DNA of 64,000 bases from Flavobacteriales bacterium (GCA_947454525.1 CANGJM010000005.1:1-64000), one strand, 5' to 3'; positions 26,124 to 34,374 are shown, counted from the first letter of the stretch. The notes: generated by a model from the letters alone, not told the origin. Numbers and translations: made by a program.

Positions 26124-26822
26124 ATGGCAAAAGATCCAATTGAAAAAAATCGTGCTCAATTAGTCGATTTACTCATGCACAAATCAGCATTAAAGCAAGA
26201 CATCGCAGACGATAGTGAAAAGGTATTTGAGCGACTCAAAACAATCATTATTTCAGAAATCACCGAGTTGAAAAAGTCTATAACAGATCCACGTGTTCGC
26301 TTAAGCTATCAGGATAAAGGTAAATTCGAGATTCATGCTTACGTTGGTAGTGACGTACTCGTGTACAATCTGCATCAAAATGTTTTCCGTCTTCCGGACC
26401 ATAATCCACTTTGGGGAACCGCTTATTTCAAGCAAAATCAAAACAATGGATACTTTTCCACCATTCATATTTTCAATTTTTTAGCGGAGTCCTTGTTGCA
26501 AAATCGCATGAACGATGCAGGTTATTTAATCGGACGCCTTTTCTTAAATCACGAAAATCATTTCTTAATCGAAGGAAAAGGAACCCTTGGTTTCATGTTT
26601 AGAGATCCGCAAAACATGGTGCTGAGCGATGAAGCCTTGCAATTAATTGTTCAACTTTCCTTCGCACATGCACTAGAGTTCGATTTGTACATCCCACCCT
26701 TTGAATATTTAAGTGAAATCTCTGTTGCTCAGATACAAATGATGGGCGAAAGTTTGAAATTACAAACGGCGAAAAGGCTTGGATTTAAAATGAAACACGA
26801 AGAGGATTCAGAAAATTATTAA
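26124..26822 (+). CDS. Conserved hypothetical protein
   Basis: A 232-residue soluble protein with no signal peptide or membrane segment, and no family I can name with confidence. The first 60 residues are charged and helical (KNRAQLVDLLMHKSALKQDI, FERLKTIIISEITELKKSI). The rest looks like an alpha/beta domain with FEIHAYVGSDVLVYNLHQNV, IHIFNFLAESLLQN, GYLIGRLFLNHENHFLIEG. No catalytic motif stands out. I recall similar proteins in other Bacteroidota. The frame is open upstream from 25968, but the promoter element at 26099 and the ATG at 26124 support the shorter form. It is monocistronic, just upstream of two tRNA genes. Confidence 0.7.
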   Translation: MAKDPIEKNRAQLVDLLMHKSALKQDIADDSEKVFERLKTIIISEITELKKSITDPRVRLSYQDKGKFEIHAYVGSDVLVYNLHQNVFRLPDHNPLWGTAYFKQNQNNGYFSTIHIFNFLAESLLQNRMNDAGYLIGRLFLNHENHFLIEGKGTLGFMFRDPQNMVLSDEALQLIVQLSFAHALEFDLYIPPFEYLSEISVAQIQMMGESLKLQTAKRLGFKMKHEEDSENY

Positions 26823-26839
26823 AAAAAATAAATCAACCC

Positions 26840-26869
26840 TTGCGCTTCAAGAATTTCTGACTATATTTG
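26840..26869 (+). promoter_or_regulatory. Canonical promoter of the tRNA-Glu genes
   Basis: TTG (26840-26842), a 19-nt spacer, then TATATTTG (26862-26869): a full Bacteroidota -33/-7 promoter, 31 nt before the first tRNA. It is the clearest promoter in the window. Confidence 0.75.
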
Positions 26870-26900
26870 CAATCCAAAAAATTAGGAAAACCTAGTTTAT

Positions 26901-26975
26901 GGCCCATTCGTCTAGTGGTTAGGACGCCAGGTTTTCATCCTGGTAACAGGAGTTCGATTCTCCTATGGGCTACCA
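26901..26975 (+). tRNA. tRNA-Glu (anticodon UUC), CCA encoded
   Basis: A full cloverleaf: acceptor GGCCCAT/ATGGGCT, D arm with TAGTGGTTAGGA, anticodon stem CCAGG/CCTGG around the loop TTTTCAT (anticodon TTC), T arm with GGAGTTCGATTCTCC. Discriminator A at 26972, followed by a genomically encoded CCA at 26973-26975. Confidence 0.97.
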
Positions 26976-26982
26976 ATTTTTT

Positions 26983-27054
26983 GGCCTATTCGTCTAGTGG
27001 TTAGGACGCCAGGTTTTCATCCTGGTAACAGGAGTTCGATTCTCCTATAGGCTA
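26983..27054 (+). tRNA. tRNA-Glu (anticodon UUC), second copy, no encoded CCA
   Basis: Near-identical to the first copy, which ends 7 nt upstream. The only differences are two compensating acceptor-stem changes: GGCCTAT/ATAGGCT in place of GGCCCAT/ATGGGCT, which turns the 5-68 C-G pair into T-A. The discriminator A is followed by CGA, so CCA must be added by the nucleotidyltransferase. Confidence 0.97.
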
Positions 27055-27100
27055 CGAGGATTTTAAAGAATTTAGAACGTTTTTAATTAACAATTAAGTT

Positions 27101-27352
27101 ATGGCAAACCATAAATCAGCAATCAAACGTATTCGTTCAAACGATGCAAAACGTGTATTGAACAAATACCAACACAAAACAACTCGTAACGCGTTACGTA
27201 AATTGCGTGAGTCTAAAGACCGTAACGAAGCGATGGCTATGTTGCCAAAAGTTGTTACGATGTTAGATAAATTAGCGAAAAGAAACATTATTCACAAGAA
27301 CAAAGCTGCAAACTTGAAATCAGGATTGCAAGTTCGTGTGAACGCAATGTAA
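27101..27352 (+). CDS. rpsT: Ribosomal protein S20
   Basis: A small basic protein of 83 residues that binds 16S rRNA and joins the 30S subunit early in assembly. It is recognised by MANHKSAIKRIRSNDAKRV at the N-terminus, the TTRNALRKLRES helix and the C-terminal IIHKNKAANLKSGLQVRV. It lies 46 nt after the second tRNA-Glu with no terminator between, so it may be read from the tRNA promoter. A strong terminator follows. Confidence 0.97.
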   Translation: MANHKSAIKRIRSNDAKRVLNKYQHKTTRNALRKLRESKDRNEAMAMLPKVVTMLDKLAKRNIIHKNKAANLKSGLQVRVNAM

Positions 27353-27373
27353 TTTCAGAAATATCCAATTGAT

Positions 27374-27397
27374 AAGGGGCCTCGAGCCCCTTTTTTT
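27374..27397 (+). terminator. Rho-independent terminator after rpsT
   Basis: AAGGGGC and GCCCCTT form the stem around CTCGA, followed by seven T (27391-27397). It lies 22 nt after the rpsT stop. Confidence 0.9.
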
Positions 27398-27399
27398 GT

Positions 27400-27407
27400 T
27401 ATGTTTG
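27400..27407 (+). promoter_or_regulatory. -7 element abutting a leaderless start
   Basis: TATGTTTG, an exact TAnnTTTG, followed by 5 nt and the ATG at 27413. It begins only 3 nt after the T-run of the rpsT terminator. An in-frame ATG at 27401 lies inside the element and cannot be the start if this promoter is used. Confidence 0.55.
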
Positions 27408-27412
27408 TTTTT

Positions 27413-29152
27413 ATGAAGAAAGGTTCGCTGTGCGCTTTGTTGCTGTTGGTATCCGTGGTTACGTATGGACAAACGGCGTTCAACCAACAAGTTGATACGG
27501 TAAAAAGTATGCATCGAACGGGTGGACTTCTGGATACACTTTCGAATACAACACAAGCCTTCCAATCCGCCTTTTTTCTCTCCCCCAATTCTACGATTCT
27601 TTCGCCATTTCAACTGTATGCGGCAAATGGAAGCAGGCTTCATGACTTGAAAGTCAAGGAAAATCCATTGTTATTTTCTGCACTTCCACATCTTGGATTT
27701 ACCTATGCTTTCGGTGCGCAAGGTGCTCAACGGGTGAAAGTCGATTTTCAAGAAGCGTTCAAACATGGTATTTTAGTCAATCTCAACTTCGATAAATCCA
27801 AAGGAAATGGGTTCTTACGAAACGATGATTTTTCCTTTCAGCAATTCAATACACACATTCTTCGGGCCGGTGAACGCTATTCTGTTGATCTTCAAACGGG
27901 AAAAGAAGTCGTTGCTCGTTCCTGGTCAAATGGATTAATTAGTCCAGCGCCGATTCTTGGAATCGACTTGAATTTACAGTCGGTTCAAAAAGAAAATGCA
28001 CACTCGGACCAAGCACTATCCTTTGTTCGATTGCAGCATCGATTTGATTTCGACAAAGATTCCATCAAGGGCTTTGGCTTACTCGCGCGACATGAGTTCT
28101 ATGAGTCCAAGAGAGACTATCAGGAATACGATAGTTTAACAGCATTGTATCAAAATGTCTATTGGGACCTCGATTCAACGCAGGATCGATTTCGGGAGCG
28201 TAACTTCTCGAATGAAGCGGGGATTTTCCTTGATCGACATCCGTTAAGTTTGCAAAGTGTTTTGAGTTACCGCATTCGGAATTGGCACGACAAGCTTCTG
28301 TACCATGACACGACAGAACTTTGGTGGCGGAATGATTTTTCGTTTCGTACTTCTAAATTTCAGTTGGAACACCGCGATGCCATCAATATCCTCGGTGCGG
28401 CAAATGGATTTACTTCTATTAGTAAATTGATGTTGCCATTTTCATTCCTAAATCTTTTTGTCGAACACCAAGTAAAATCGACCTTACCAGAATTGATGCA
28501 GCGAAATTACTTCAGTAATAACGTGCAATACCAATTGAATTCACTAGAAAATCAATGGAATCATTCCATTCGTTTATCGGCGATAAAAAAAATGGGTTCC
28601 ATTCAACTAGAGGCGGGGTATCAAGCCTTGCAATTTCGAAAAGTATATATTTTTGACCAGATTGCTGGAACTTGGAGAAATGATCAGCAGGCGAGTCAGG
28701 GGAATGGACAAAGCGTGCAATTTTCAGCTTCATGGAGCTACAAAGGACTTCAAATAAAACCAGAATACCGTTGGGTACATTTTTCTACTGGCTTAAATTT
28801 TCAGCCGCAGCACCAAAGTTCGCTTCATGTTCAATGGAAGGGTGGAGTGTTTAAAGCGAAAAAGCTACGTATGTTGTTTGCGACAGATGCGCAGTATCTG
28901 AGTTCCTTTCAACAACTTTCATTCCTTCCACAAATGGGCGTTTTTGATCTGCTTCAGAGCAATCCAACGACGATGAATGGATTCTTTAATCTGTCCTTTA
29001 CGACAGCCCTTGAAGTGGAAACGTTCCGTTTCTTTGTCCGTGTAGATAACATTGGTAGCTTCTGGGTTCCATCCACAACAGCTTTCGTTTCGAATTATGC
29101 TTTTCCAAGCATGCAAATCAAAATTGGTTTGACTTGGGACTTTTGGAATTAA
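27413..29152 (+). CDS. Putative outer-membrane porin
   Basis: A 579-residue outer-membrane beta-barrel of the Bacteroidota putative-porin type. After a signal peptide (MKKGSLCALLLLVSVVTYGQ) the sequence alternates polar and aromatic residues throughout. Family features are the FTYAFGAQGAQRVKVDF start, HRFDFDKDS, and the ending 'Y-A-F-P-S-M-Q-I-K-I-G-L-T-W-D-F-W-N', an aromatic C-terminus typical of a final barrel strand. It presumably lets small solutes pass; specificity is unknown. It is transcribed alone between two strong terminators. Confidence 0.82.
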   Translation: MKKGSLCALLLLVSVVTYGQTAFNQQVDTVKSMHRTGGLLDTLSNTTQAFQSAFFLSPNSTILSPFQLYAANGSRLHDLKVKENPLLFSALPHLGFTYAFGAQGAQRVKVDFQEAFKHGILVNLNFDKSKGNGFLRNDDFSFQQFNTHILRAGERYSVDLQTGKEVVARSWSNGLISPAPILGIDLNLQSVQKENAHSDQALSFVRLQHRFDFDKDSIKGFGLLARHEFYESKRDYQEYDSLTALYQNVYWDLDSTQDRFRERNFSNEAGIFLDRHPLSLQSVLSYRIRNWHDKLLYHDTTELWWRNDFSFRTSKFQLEHRDAINILGAANGFTSISKLMLPFSFLNLFVEHQVKSTLPELMQRNYFSNNVQYQLNSLENQWNHSIRLSAIKKMGSIQLEAGYQALQFRKVYIFDQIAGTWRNDQQASQGNGQSVQFSASWSYKGLQIKPEYRWVHFSTGLNFQPQHQSSLHVQWKGGVFKAKKLRMLFATDAQYLSSFQQLSFLPQMGVFDLLQSNPTTMNGFFNLSFTTALEVETFRFFVRVDNIGSFWVPSTTAFVSNYAFPSMQIKIGLTWDFWN

Positions 29153-29180
29153 TGAACTTCCTAAAATTTACGACATAAAA

Positions 29181-29202
29181 AAAAGCGCCCTCAGGCGCTT
29201 TT
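29181..29202. terminator. Bidirectional terminator between porin gene and sucD
   Basis: AAAAGCGCC (29181-29189) and GGCGCTTTT (29194-29202) form a perfect 9-bp stem with loop CTCA. The A-run on one side gives a T-run on the minus strand, so the structure serves the converging porin gene and sucD, best for sucD. Confidence 0.88.
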
Positions 29203-29222
29203 CATATTTTGTAGCTGAACGA

Positions 29223-30098
29223 TTATTTGTTAGCCATTACTTCTGCCATTTTCGCTCCGATTTGAGCTGGAGAATCTACTACGTGAATTCCACATTCGCG
29301 CATGATGCGTTTTTTCGCTTCAGCTGTATCATCAGTTCCACCAACAATTGCACCTGCGTGACCCATTGTTCTTCCTTTTGGAGCAGTTTCACCTGCGATG
29401 AATCCAACAACTGGTTTCGTTCCATTTTCTTTGATCCATTTCGCAGCGATTGCTTCAAGGTTTCCACCAATTTCACCAATCATTACGATTCCTTCTGTTT
29501 CTGGGTCATTCATCAAAAGTTCAACAGCTTCGCGTGTCGTTGTTCCAATGATTGGATCTCCACCGATTCCGATTGCTGTTGTGATTCCCATTCCAGCTTT
29601 AGCAACTTGATCCGCTGCTTCGTATGTTAAGGTACCAGATTTAGAAACGATACCAATTTTACCTTGTTTGAAAACGAATCCAGGCATGATACCTACTTTC
29701 GCTTCACCAGCAGTAATTACTCCTGGACAATTTGGTCCGATTAAACGTGTTTCGAATCCTTTAATGTATTCTTTTGCTTTGATCATGTCGTTCACAGGAA
29801 TTCCTTCCGTAATACAAACGATCACTTTGATTCCAGCTTCCGCAGCTTCCATAATTGCGTCAGCTGCAAATGCAGGTGGAACGAAGATAATGGAAGTATC
29901 TGCTTGTGTGCTTGAAACAGCATCAGCAACTGTGTTAAATACTGGACGATCCAAATGGGTGTTTCCACCTTTTCCTGGTGTCACTCCACCAACAACATTT
30001 GTTCCGTACTCGATCATCTGACTTGCGTGGAATGTACCTTCACTACCGGTAAATCCTTGAACAATGACTCTGGAATTTTTATTTACTAAAACACTCAT
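29223..30098 (-). CDS. sucD: Succinate-CoA ligase, ADP/GDP-forming, alpha subunit
   Basis: A TCA-cycle enzyme: interconverts succinyl-CoA and succinate with formation of ATP or GTP, working with SucC. It has 291 residues. The CoA-binding Rossmann domain starts [28 protein letters not shown] and [16 protein letters not shown] are conserved, and the phosphorylated His is about residue 247 in [13 protein letters not shown]. sucC is not adjacent, which is common in Bacteroidota. The gene stands alone with its own promoter and terminator. Confidence 0.97.
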   Translation of the reverse strand: MSVLVNKNSRVIVQGFTGSEGTFHASQMIEYGTNVVGGVTPGKGGNTHLDRPVFNTVADAVSSTQADTSIIFVPPAFAADAIMEAAEAGIKVIVCITEGIPVNDMIKAKEYIKGFETRLIGPNCPGVITAGEAKVGIMPGFVFKQGKIGIVSKSGTLTYEAADQVAKAGMGITTAIGIGGDPIIGTTTREAVELLMNDPETEGIVMIGEIGGNLEAIAAKWIKENGTKPVVGFIAGETAPKGRTMGHAGAIVGGTDDTAEAKKRIMRECGIHVVDSPAQIGAKMAEVMANK

Positions 30099-30123
30099 AA
30101 GGCTACTTCTATTTTTGCGTGGT

Positions 30124-30153
30124 CAAAATTAATCAATGTGGCGATAATGACAA
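30124..30153 (-). promoter_or_regulatory. Canonical promoter of sucD
   Basis: On the minus strand TTG (30153-30151), a 19-nt spacer, then TAATTTTG (30131-30124). The leader before the ATG at 30098 is about 20 nt. Confidence 0.7.
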
Positions 30154-30165
30154 GTAAAACGGCAT

Positions 30166-30612
30166 TTATTTCACGTCATCAACGCGCAATTCGAAATACA
30201 AAGGCGCATTTGCTGGAACTTTATCCATGCCACCTGCGCCGTATCCTAATTGCGGTGGGACAATAATTCTTAATTTCACCCCTTGTTTTTGTCCAATAAG
30301 GGCTTCTTTCCAACCATCAATTACTCCGCGCAAGGGCAGGTAAATGGTTTTTTTCTGTTCATCAAACTTTTTGCCAGAGAGCAATGTTCCGATATAAGTA
30401 ACACCAATACTATCTGTCAAATGGATTTCACGTCCGGTACCTTCTTCAAGGATTTCGGTATACAGTCCACTTTCTGATTTCTCCAAGTGAAAGGATTTCC
30501 CTGCGCTAAACTTTTGGATGCGTAGATCGAATCCTTGAAGTTGTTCATCGGAATAACTACAGGCACAAAGCACACAGAATAGGGCGAGGATTAAGGTATA
30601 AATCGCTTTCAT
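30166..30612 (-). CDS. FKBP-type peptidyl-prolyl isomerase lipoprotein
   Basis: A 148-residue lipoprotein with signal MKAIYTLILALFCVLCAC (lipobox LCAC). A single FKBP domain covers residues 50-148: SIGVTYIGTLLSGKKFDEQ, VIDGWKEALIGQKQGVKLRI, PPQLGYGAGGMDKVPANAPLYFELRV. It is anchored in the membrane and faces the periplasm or surface. It is the third FKBP domain protein in the window, after those at 16923-17594 and 17596-18711. It is last in an operon with a methyltransferase and a pRiA4b-like protein. Confidence 0.9.
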   Translation of the reverse strand: MKAIYTLILALFCVLCACSYSDEQLQGFDLRIQKFSAGKSFHLEKSESGLYTEILEEGTGREIHLTDSIGVTYIGTLLSGKKFDEQKKTIYLPLRGVIDGWKEALIGQKQGVKLRIIVPPQLGYGAGGMDKVPANAPLYFELRVDDVK

Positions 30613-30630
30613 TTCGTTTTAAAATGCAGC

Positions 30631-31344
30631 TTAGATTTTTGTTAATTGAGCGAGGAAATGGGCGTCTAAGTCATATACACGTTGACATTTGAATCCTGCT
30701 TGGCTAGCTATGTCATGCAAGGTGTCGTAGTCTACGTACAACCAAGGAAATTCTGGTCCGCTGATTTTTTTGTAGTGCATTTGAAATTTGAAATTACCGT
30801 AGTATTCAGCATTCAAGTCCATCCAATACGAACCATCTTCATCCTCATACAAATATTTCACATCCGAAGAATCACAAATGATTTGTCCGCCTTTGTTTAA
30901 TTTTTCACCGGCATTTTTCAAGAAGCTCAATAAGTTTGATTTCTTTTTTGCGATTCCAATACCGTTCATCAATAATAAAATGGTATCGAATTTAGCAGGT
31001 GGATTATACGATTCAAAGTCAATTTGCTTTGCTGAAATCCCTTGTCCCTTCATGTATTCTACGGCTCCTTCAGACGAATCGATCGCGAATACGGTATGTC
31101 CTCTTTTAATAAGCTCATTGGCATGAACACCAGCTCCGGCTCCAGCATCAAGTACTTGTCCTTTACACAGTTTAATGGCCAATTTTTCTAATTCGGGCAT
31201 GTCTTTGTAGGTGCGAAATAGGACCTCGATTGGAATGATATCATCATCACATAAATCGGAAGATACGACGATGTCAAACGGTTTTTTTGTTTTGTGGTAG
31301 TCCAAAATGGCTTGACCAATTGGATCTTGTTCTGTTGCTTTCAT
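30631..31344 (-). CDS. Class I SAM-dependent methyltransferase
   Basis: A 237-residue Rossmann-fold methyltransferase. Motif I is VLDAGAGAGVHANEL, motif II has the acidic residue in HTVFAIDSSEGAVEYM, and motif IV reads FDTILLLMNGIGIAKKKSNL. The substrate is not predictable; the lack of an NPPF/NPPY motif argues against an N6-adenine DNA methylase. One base separates it from the pRiA4b-like gene upstream, and the FKBP lipoprotein follows after 18 nt. Confidence 0.85.
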   Translation of the reverse strand: MKATEQDPIGQAILDYHKTKKPFDIVVSSDLCDDDIIPIEVLFRTYKDMPELEKLAIKLCKGQVLDAGAGAGVHANELIKRGHTVFAIDSSEGAVEYMKGQGISAKQIDFESYNPPAKFDTILLLMNGIGIAKKKSNLLSFLKNAGEKLNKGGQIICDSSDVKYLYEDEDGSYWMDLNAEYYGNFKFQMHYKKISGPEFPWLYVDYDTLHDIASQAGFKCQRVYDLDAHFLAQLTKI

Positions 31345-31345
31345 A

Positions 31346-31906
31346 CTAATATTCGTACTCGTTGTAGTCGCTCAAATCGTCATCGGAATAATCGTCGTCA
31401 AATTCATCAAAGCCAAAATCATCCTCCTCATCGTCAGTGGACACGGATTCACTTTCGTGTAATAAATCTTCATCAAGCGCCTCTCTGGAAGCTTCTCCAG
31501 GTGCATTTCCTATCGCTAGTAGCATTTCTGGACTTTCCGGTTCGTTTCTATCGTATCCAATTAATTCAATGAGGAAAATCCACATCTTCATGAAGTCGTA
31601 AACTAAGATAAAACGTTGGTCTGGTTCATCAAGGAAATCTTTGATGACTGCATTCTTCATGACTGTTGCTGGGGAATCAATGGAATCGTCGTCGTAGGAC
31701 ATATCCAATAAACTGATCTCATGTCCTTTGTCCCAGTCCTCATTGGAAACGTAAAAGCTAGCCATTTGATCTCCTTTGAAATCAAAAGATTTCATAATTG
31801 CATGATAAAACGTTTCAAAGTCGCTGGCGTCACTAATCAAAACGTCTCTAAAGACCTCTTCATTTTTGTCTGAATCCAATAAAACTCTGAATTTTAAGCC
31901 TGGCAT
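31346..31906 (-). CDS. Plasmid pRiA4b ORF-3-like protein with acidic tail
   Basis: A 186-residue protein. The first 125 residues fit the pRiA4b ORF-3 / IS1096 passenger fold: FRVLLDSDKNEEVFRDVLIS, SDFETFYHAIMKSFDF, FYVSNEDWDKGHEI, YDFMKMWIFLIELIG. The last 45 residues are an extremely acidic, low-complexity tail (EEDDFGFDEFDDDYSDDD). The family's function is unknown; relatives occur on plasmids and insertion sequences, but chromosomal copies are common in Bacteroidota. It heads an operon with a methyltransferase. TAACTTTA at 31930-31937 on the minus strand is a one-mismatch -7 candidate. Confidence 0.78.
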   Translation of the reverse strand: MPGLKFRVLLDSDKNEEVFRDVLISDASDFETFYHAIMKSFDFKGDQMASFYVSNEDWDKGHEISLLDMSYDDDSIDSPATVMKNAVIKDFLDEPDQRFILVYDFMKMWIFLIELIGYDRNEPESPEMLLAIGNAPGEASREALDEDLLHESESVSTDDEEDDFGFDEFDDDYSDDDLSDYNEYEY

Positions 31907-31940
31907 TTTTACTGATTTTACACGTTAGGTAAAGTTAGTA

Positions 31941-33377
31941 TTATTTATCCAAATGGGGAGTTCTTGCTACGGTTAATCCTAATTCTTTTCCAAGTTTCAG
32001 CATTTCTGCTACAGCTTCTTCGTACGAATTCGCGATCACTCCTTCAAGAATGGCTTCTTTGATATGTGCTTTGATGATGCCGATTTCGGCGCATGGACCA
32101 ATCTCAAACGTTTGCATAATCAACTCACCACTGACCGGTGGTTGAAAATTTCGAATGCGGTCTTTTTCTTCCACTAATTTTATTTTCTCCGAAACGAGTT
32201 CGAAGTTTTTCTTGTAGCGTTTGACTTTGAATTCATTTTTCGAAGTGATGTCGGCATTGCACAACAACATTAAATCTTCTACGTCGTCACCGGCTTCACT
32301 CAGTAAGCGTCGAACTGCAGAATCGGTCACGGAACCTTTTACTAAGGAAATTGGACGTAAATGTAGTCGTACTAATTTTTGAACATACTTCATTTTGTAA
32401 TCCAATGGCAAGCGCAAACGAGTAAAAATTCTCGGAACCATTTTGGCGCCTAATTCTTCGTGTCCGTGGAAGGTCCAGCCAGCAACGGCGTCGAACCGTT
32501 TTGTTGGAGGTTTCGCAATATCGTGAAGGATCGCTGCCCAGCGTAACCACAGTGAGTCACTGTTTTGCGCAAGGTTATCCAGGACTTCTAATGTATGGTA
32601 GAAGTTGTCCTTATGTGCTTTTCCGTTTCGTGTTTCGATGCCGTGTAAGGCAATCATCTCAGGGAAAAATTGGTGCAATAAATCAGTTGAATTCAATAGT
32701 TTGAATCCACGTGAAGGCGTTTCGGTGAGAATGATTTTATTCAGTTCCTCTGTGATTCGTTCTTGAGAAATGATTTCCAAGCGATTGGCTTGTTTTTTCA
32801 TTGCCTCCAAACACGTTCGCTCAATTTGAAAATCGAATCGCGTAGCAAATCGAATGGCTCTCAACATACGCAAGGGATCGTCACTGAAGGTGATTTCGGG
32901 TTCCAATGGAGTACGGATGATTCCTTTTTCGATGTCCAGAACTCCGCCAAATGGATCAACGAGTTCCCCAAAAGATTCTGTGTTGAGTTTTAGCGCAAGT
33001 GTATTGATGGTAAAATCTCTGCGATTTTGGTCATCCTGTAATGTTCCCTTTTCCGTAATCGGTTTTCGGGAGTCACGAGAATACGATTCTTTGCGTGCGC
33101 CAACAAATTCAACATCCAAATCTTTGTAGCGAAAATGAGCGGTTCCAAAATTCTTAAAAACGCTTACTTTTTTGACGCGAAGTATTTTAGCTACGGCTTC
33201 TGCGAATTCGGGTCCATCTCCAAGAACAAGGATGTCAATGTCTTTTGACGGACGCTCCATGACAAGGTCACGAACGAATCCACCAATGACATATGCGTCA
33301 AGGCCATGTTCCGTCGCATACTGCGATACAACTTTAAAAACGGGATGTTTTAATTTTTCTGCGTAATTCGATGACAT
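31941..33377 (-). CDS. CCA tRNA nucleotidyltransferase / poly(A) polymerase family with HD domain
   Basis: A 478-residue class II nucleotidyltransferase. The head domain has YVIGGFVRDLVM, the catalytic Asp pair in SKDIDILVLG, then RRDFTINTLAL and DPLRMLRAIRFATRF, all typical of the CCA-adding/poly(A) polymerase group. An HD domain follows (ILHDIAKPPTKR). It probably adds or repairs the 3' CCA of tRNAs, which is required here because one of the two tRNA-Glu genes lacks an encoded CCA. ATG 33377 is preferred to an in-frame TTG at 33386, which lies in the -7 element. Confidence 0.93.
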   Translation of the reverse strand: MSSNYAEKLKHPVFKVVSQYATEHGLDAYVIGGFVRDLVMERPSKDIDILVLGDGPEFAEAVAKILRVKKVSVFKNFGTAHFRYKDLDVEFVGARKESYSRDSRKPITEKGTLQDDQNRRDFTINTLALKLNTESFGELVDPFGGVLDIEKGIIRTPLEPEITFSDDPLRMLRAIRFATRFDFQIERTCLEAMKKQANRLEIISQERITEELNKIILTETPSRGFKLLNSTDLLHQFFPEMIALHGIETRNGKAHKDNFYHTLEVLDNLAQNSDSLWLRWAAILHDIAKPPTKRFDAVAGWTFHGHEELGAKMVPRIFTRLRLPLDYKMKYVQKLVRLHLRPISLVKGSVTDSAVRRLLSEAGDDVEDLMLLCNADITSKNEFKVKRYKKNFELVSEKIKLVEEKDRIRNFQPPVSGELIMQTFEIGPCAEIGIIKAHIKEAILEGVIANSYEEAVAEMLKLGKELGLTVARTPHLDK

Positions 33378-33383
33378 GGGGCG

Positions 33384-33391
33384 CAAAGGTA
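33384..33391 (-). promoter_or_regulatory. -7 element abutting a leaderless start
   Basis: The minus strand reads TACCTTTG, an exact TAnnTTTG, followed by 6 nt and the ATG at 33377. Confidence 0.55.
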
Positions 33392-33419
33392 CAACGAAAG
33401 AACCGAATAGCGTTATCTG

Positions 33420-34025
33420 CTATGCTAAATCCTCGTCGTCTTCTTCGTCGAAATCGTCTTCTTCGTCATTTTTATGGAAGGAAAACAAGTCTCCATCGAA
33501 ATCATCATCGTCATCGTCGTCAAAAAATCGATTGGCTTTCCCACTTTTTTTGTAGGCATCCATTTTCGGCTTTTTAGAACGATTATCTGAATCGGAATCT
33601 CCTGGTTTTTTATCCTTATTGACTTTCTTTCTCGGCTCCATTTTGAGTGATTCAAGTGGAGGCGTAATGATAGGTGTGTCTGAACCTATGGGAGAACTTG
33701 GTCGACGGTCATCACTTCTTGGTGTAGAGGATCGTTGGAAATCATTACCTGAACGAGGATTGTTGTTTGGACGAGTATCTCCACGTTGTTCCGCTTCTTT
33801 CACGGCAATGTCTCTACCGTTGATCATGTGTCCATTTAAGGAATTGATCGCGTTCATGGCTTCCTCTCGATTGGCCATCTCTACAAAGGCAAAGCCCCTA
33901 GATTTACCTGTTTCTCTGTCAGTAGCGACATTCACTTTGATTACGCTACCATGTTGTTCGAACAATTGTCTTAATTGCTCATTGGTCACTCCAAAATCTA
34001 ATTTGGCAACAAAAATACTGGTCAT
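33420..34025 (-). CDS. RRM-domain RNA-binding protein with acidic C-terminus
   Basis: A 201-residue protein. The first 80 residues are one RNA recognition motif with RNP2 (IFVAKL) and RNP1 (KSRGFAFVEM). Then comes a Pro/Ser/Arg-rich linker, a Lys-rich stretch (KKPGDSDSDNRSKKPKMDAYKK) and an acidic tail with seven Asp in a row and FSFHKNDEEDDFDEEDDEDLA. Bacteroidota use RRM proteins for post-transcriptional control; a target is not visible. The gene stands alone with an unusually long leader of about 115 nt predicted from the -7 element at 34148-34155. Confidence 0.88.
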   Translation of the reverse strand: MTSIFVAKLDFGVTNEQLRQLFEQHGSVIKVNVATDRETGKSRGFAFVEMANREEAMNAINSLNGHMINGRDIAVKEAEQRGDTRPNNNPRSGNDFQRSSTPRSDDRRPSSPIGSDTPIITPPLESLKMEPRKKVNKDKKPGDSDSDNRSKKPKMDAYKKSGKANRFFDDDDDDDFDGDLFSFHKNDEEDDFDEEDDEDLA

Positions 34026-34147
34026 AAATGTTTAAAAAGCAAGGGTTTTACTTGTGTTTACTAGGTTTTAACTCTTCGAAATTAGGATAAATATTTAAAA
34101 GCACCTCATTGTTTGGTAAAAAAGATGTTTTTCTTTTTGCAAACGGA

Positions 34148-34155
34148 CAAAATTA
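34148..34155 (-). promoter_or_regulatory. -7 element of the RRM gene
   Basis: The minus strand reads TAATTTTG, an exact consensus match, 122 nt before the ATG at 34025. No good -33. Confidence 0.4.
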
Positions 34156-34350
34156 GGGCAATTAATCAGCTAGAAAGCAGGTAAAATCAGGCTTTGAGAT
34201 GGAATATTTCGGATAATATTGTATTCTAATTAATTATCTTAAAGTCATTAACTATCACTTAAACAGGTAGGTAGTAGGTGTTATTGAACTTCTTCAGAAA
34301 AATAAATTCAATTCACACATGAAAAATTTTAAGAATTATCATCGTTTCCC

Positions 34351-34358
34351 TAATTTTG
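34351..34358 (+). promoter_or_regulatory. -7 element of the DUF1987 gene
   Basis: TAATTTTG, an exact consensus match, 16 nt before the ATG at 34375. Confidence 0.5.
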
Positions 34359-34374
34359 ACCCTCTTATTAAGAT

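Larger units (their letters stand above)
34026..34374. other. 349-bp AT-rich divergent intergenic region
   Basis: No coding frame is convincing here. It holds the predicted promoter and long leader of the RRM gene (minus strand, 34148-34155 down to 34026) and the promoter of the SiaC-like gene (34351-34358). The segment 34200-34300 is very AT-rich. No riboswitch, terminator or repeat was recognised; a cold-shock-type or RRM-autoregulatory element in the leader would be possible but is not visible. Confidence 0.5.

Noticed and set aside
26901-27054. tRNA-Glu genes as an integration site for a mobile element
   Set aside because: No integrase, no direct repeat of the tRNA 3' end outside the two copies, and rpsT follows directly.
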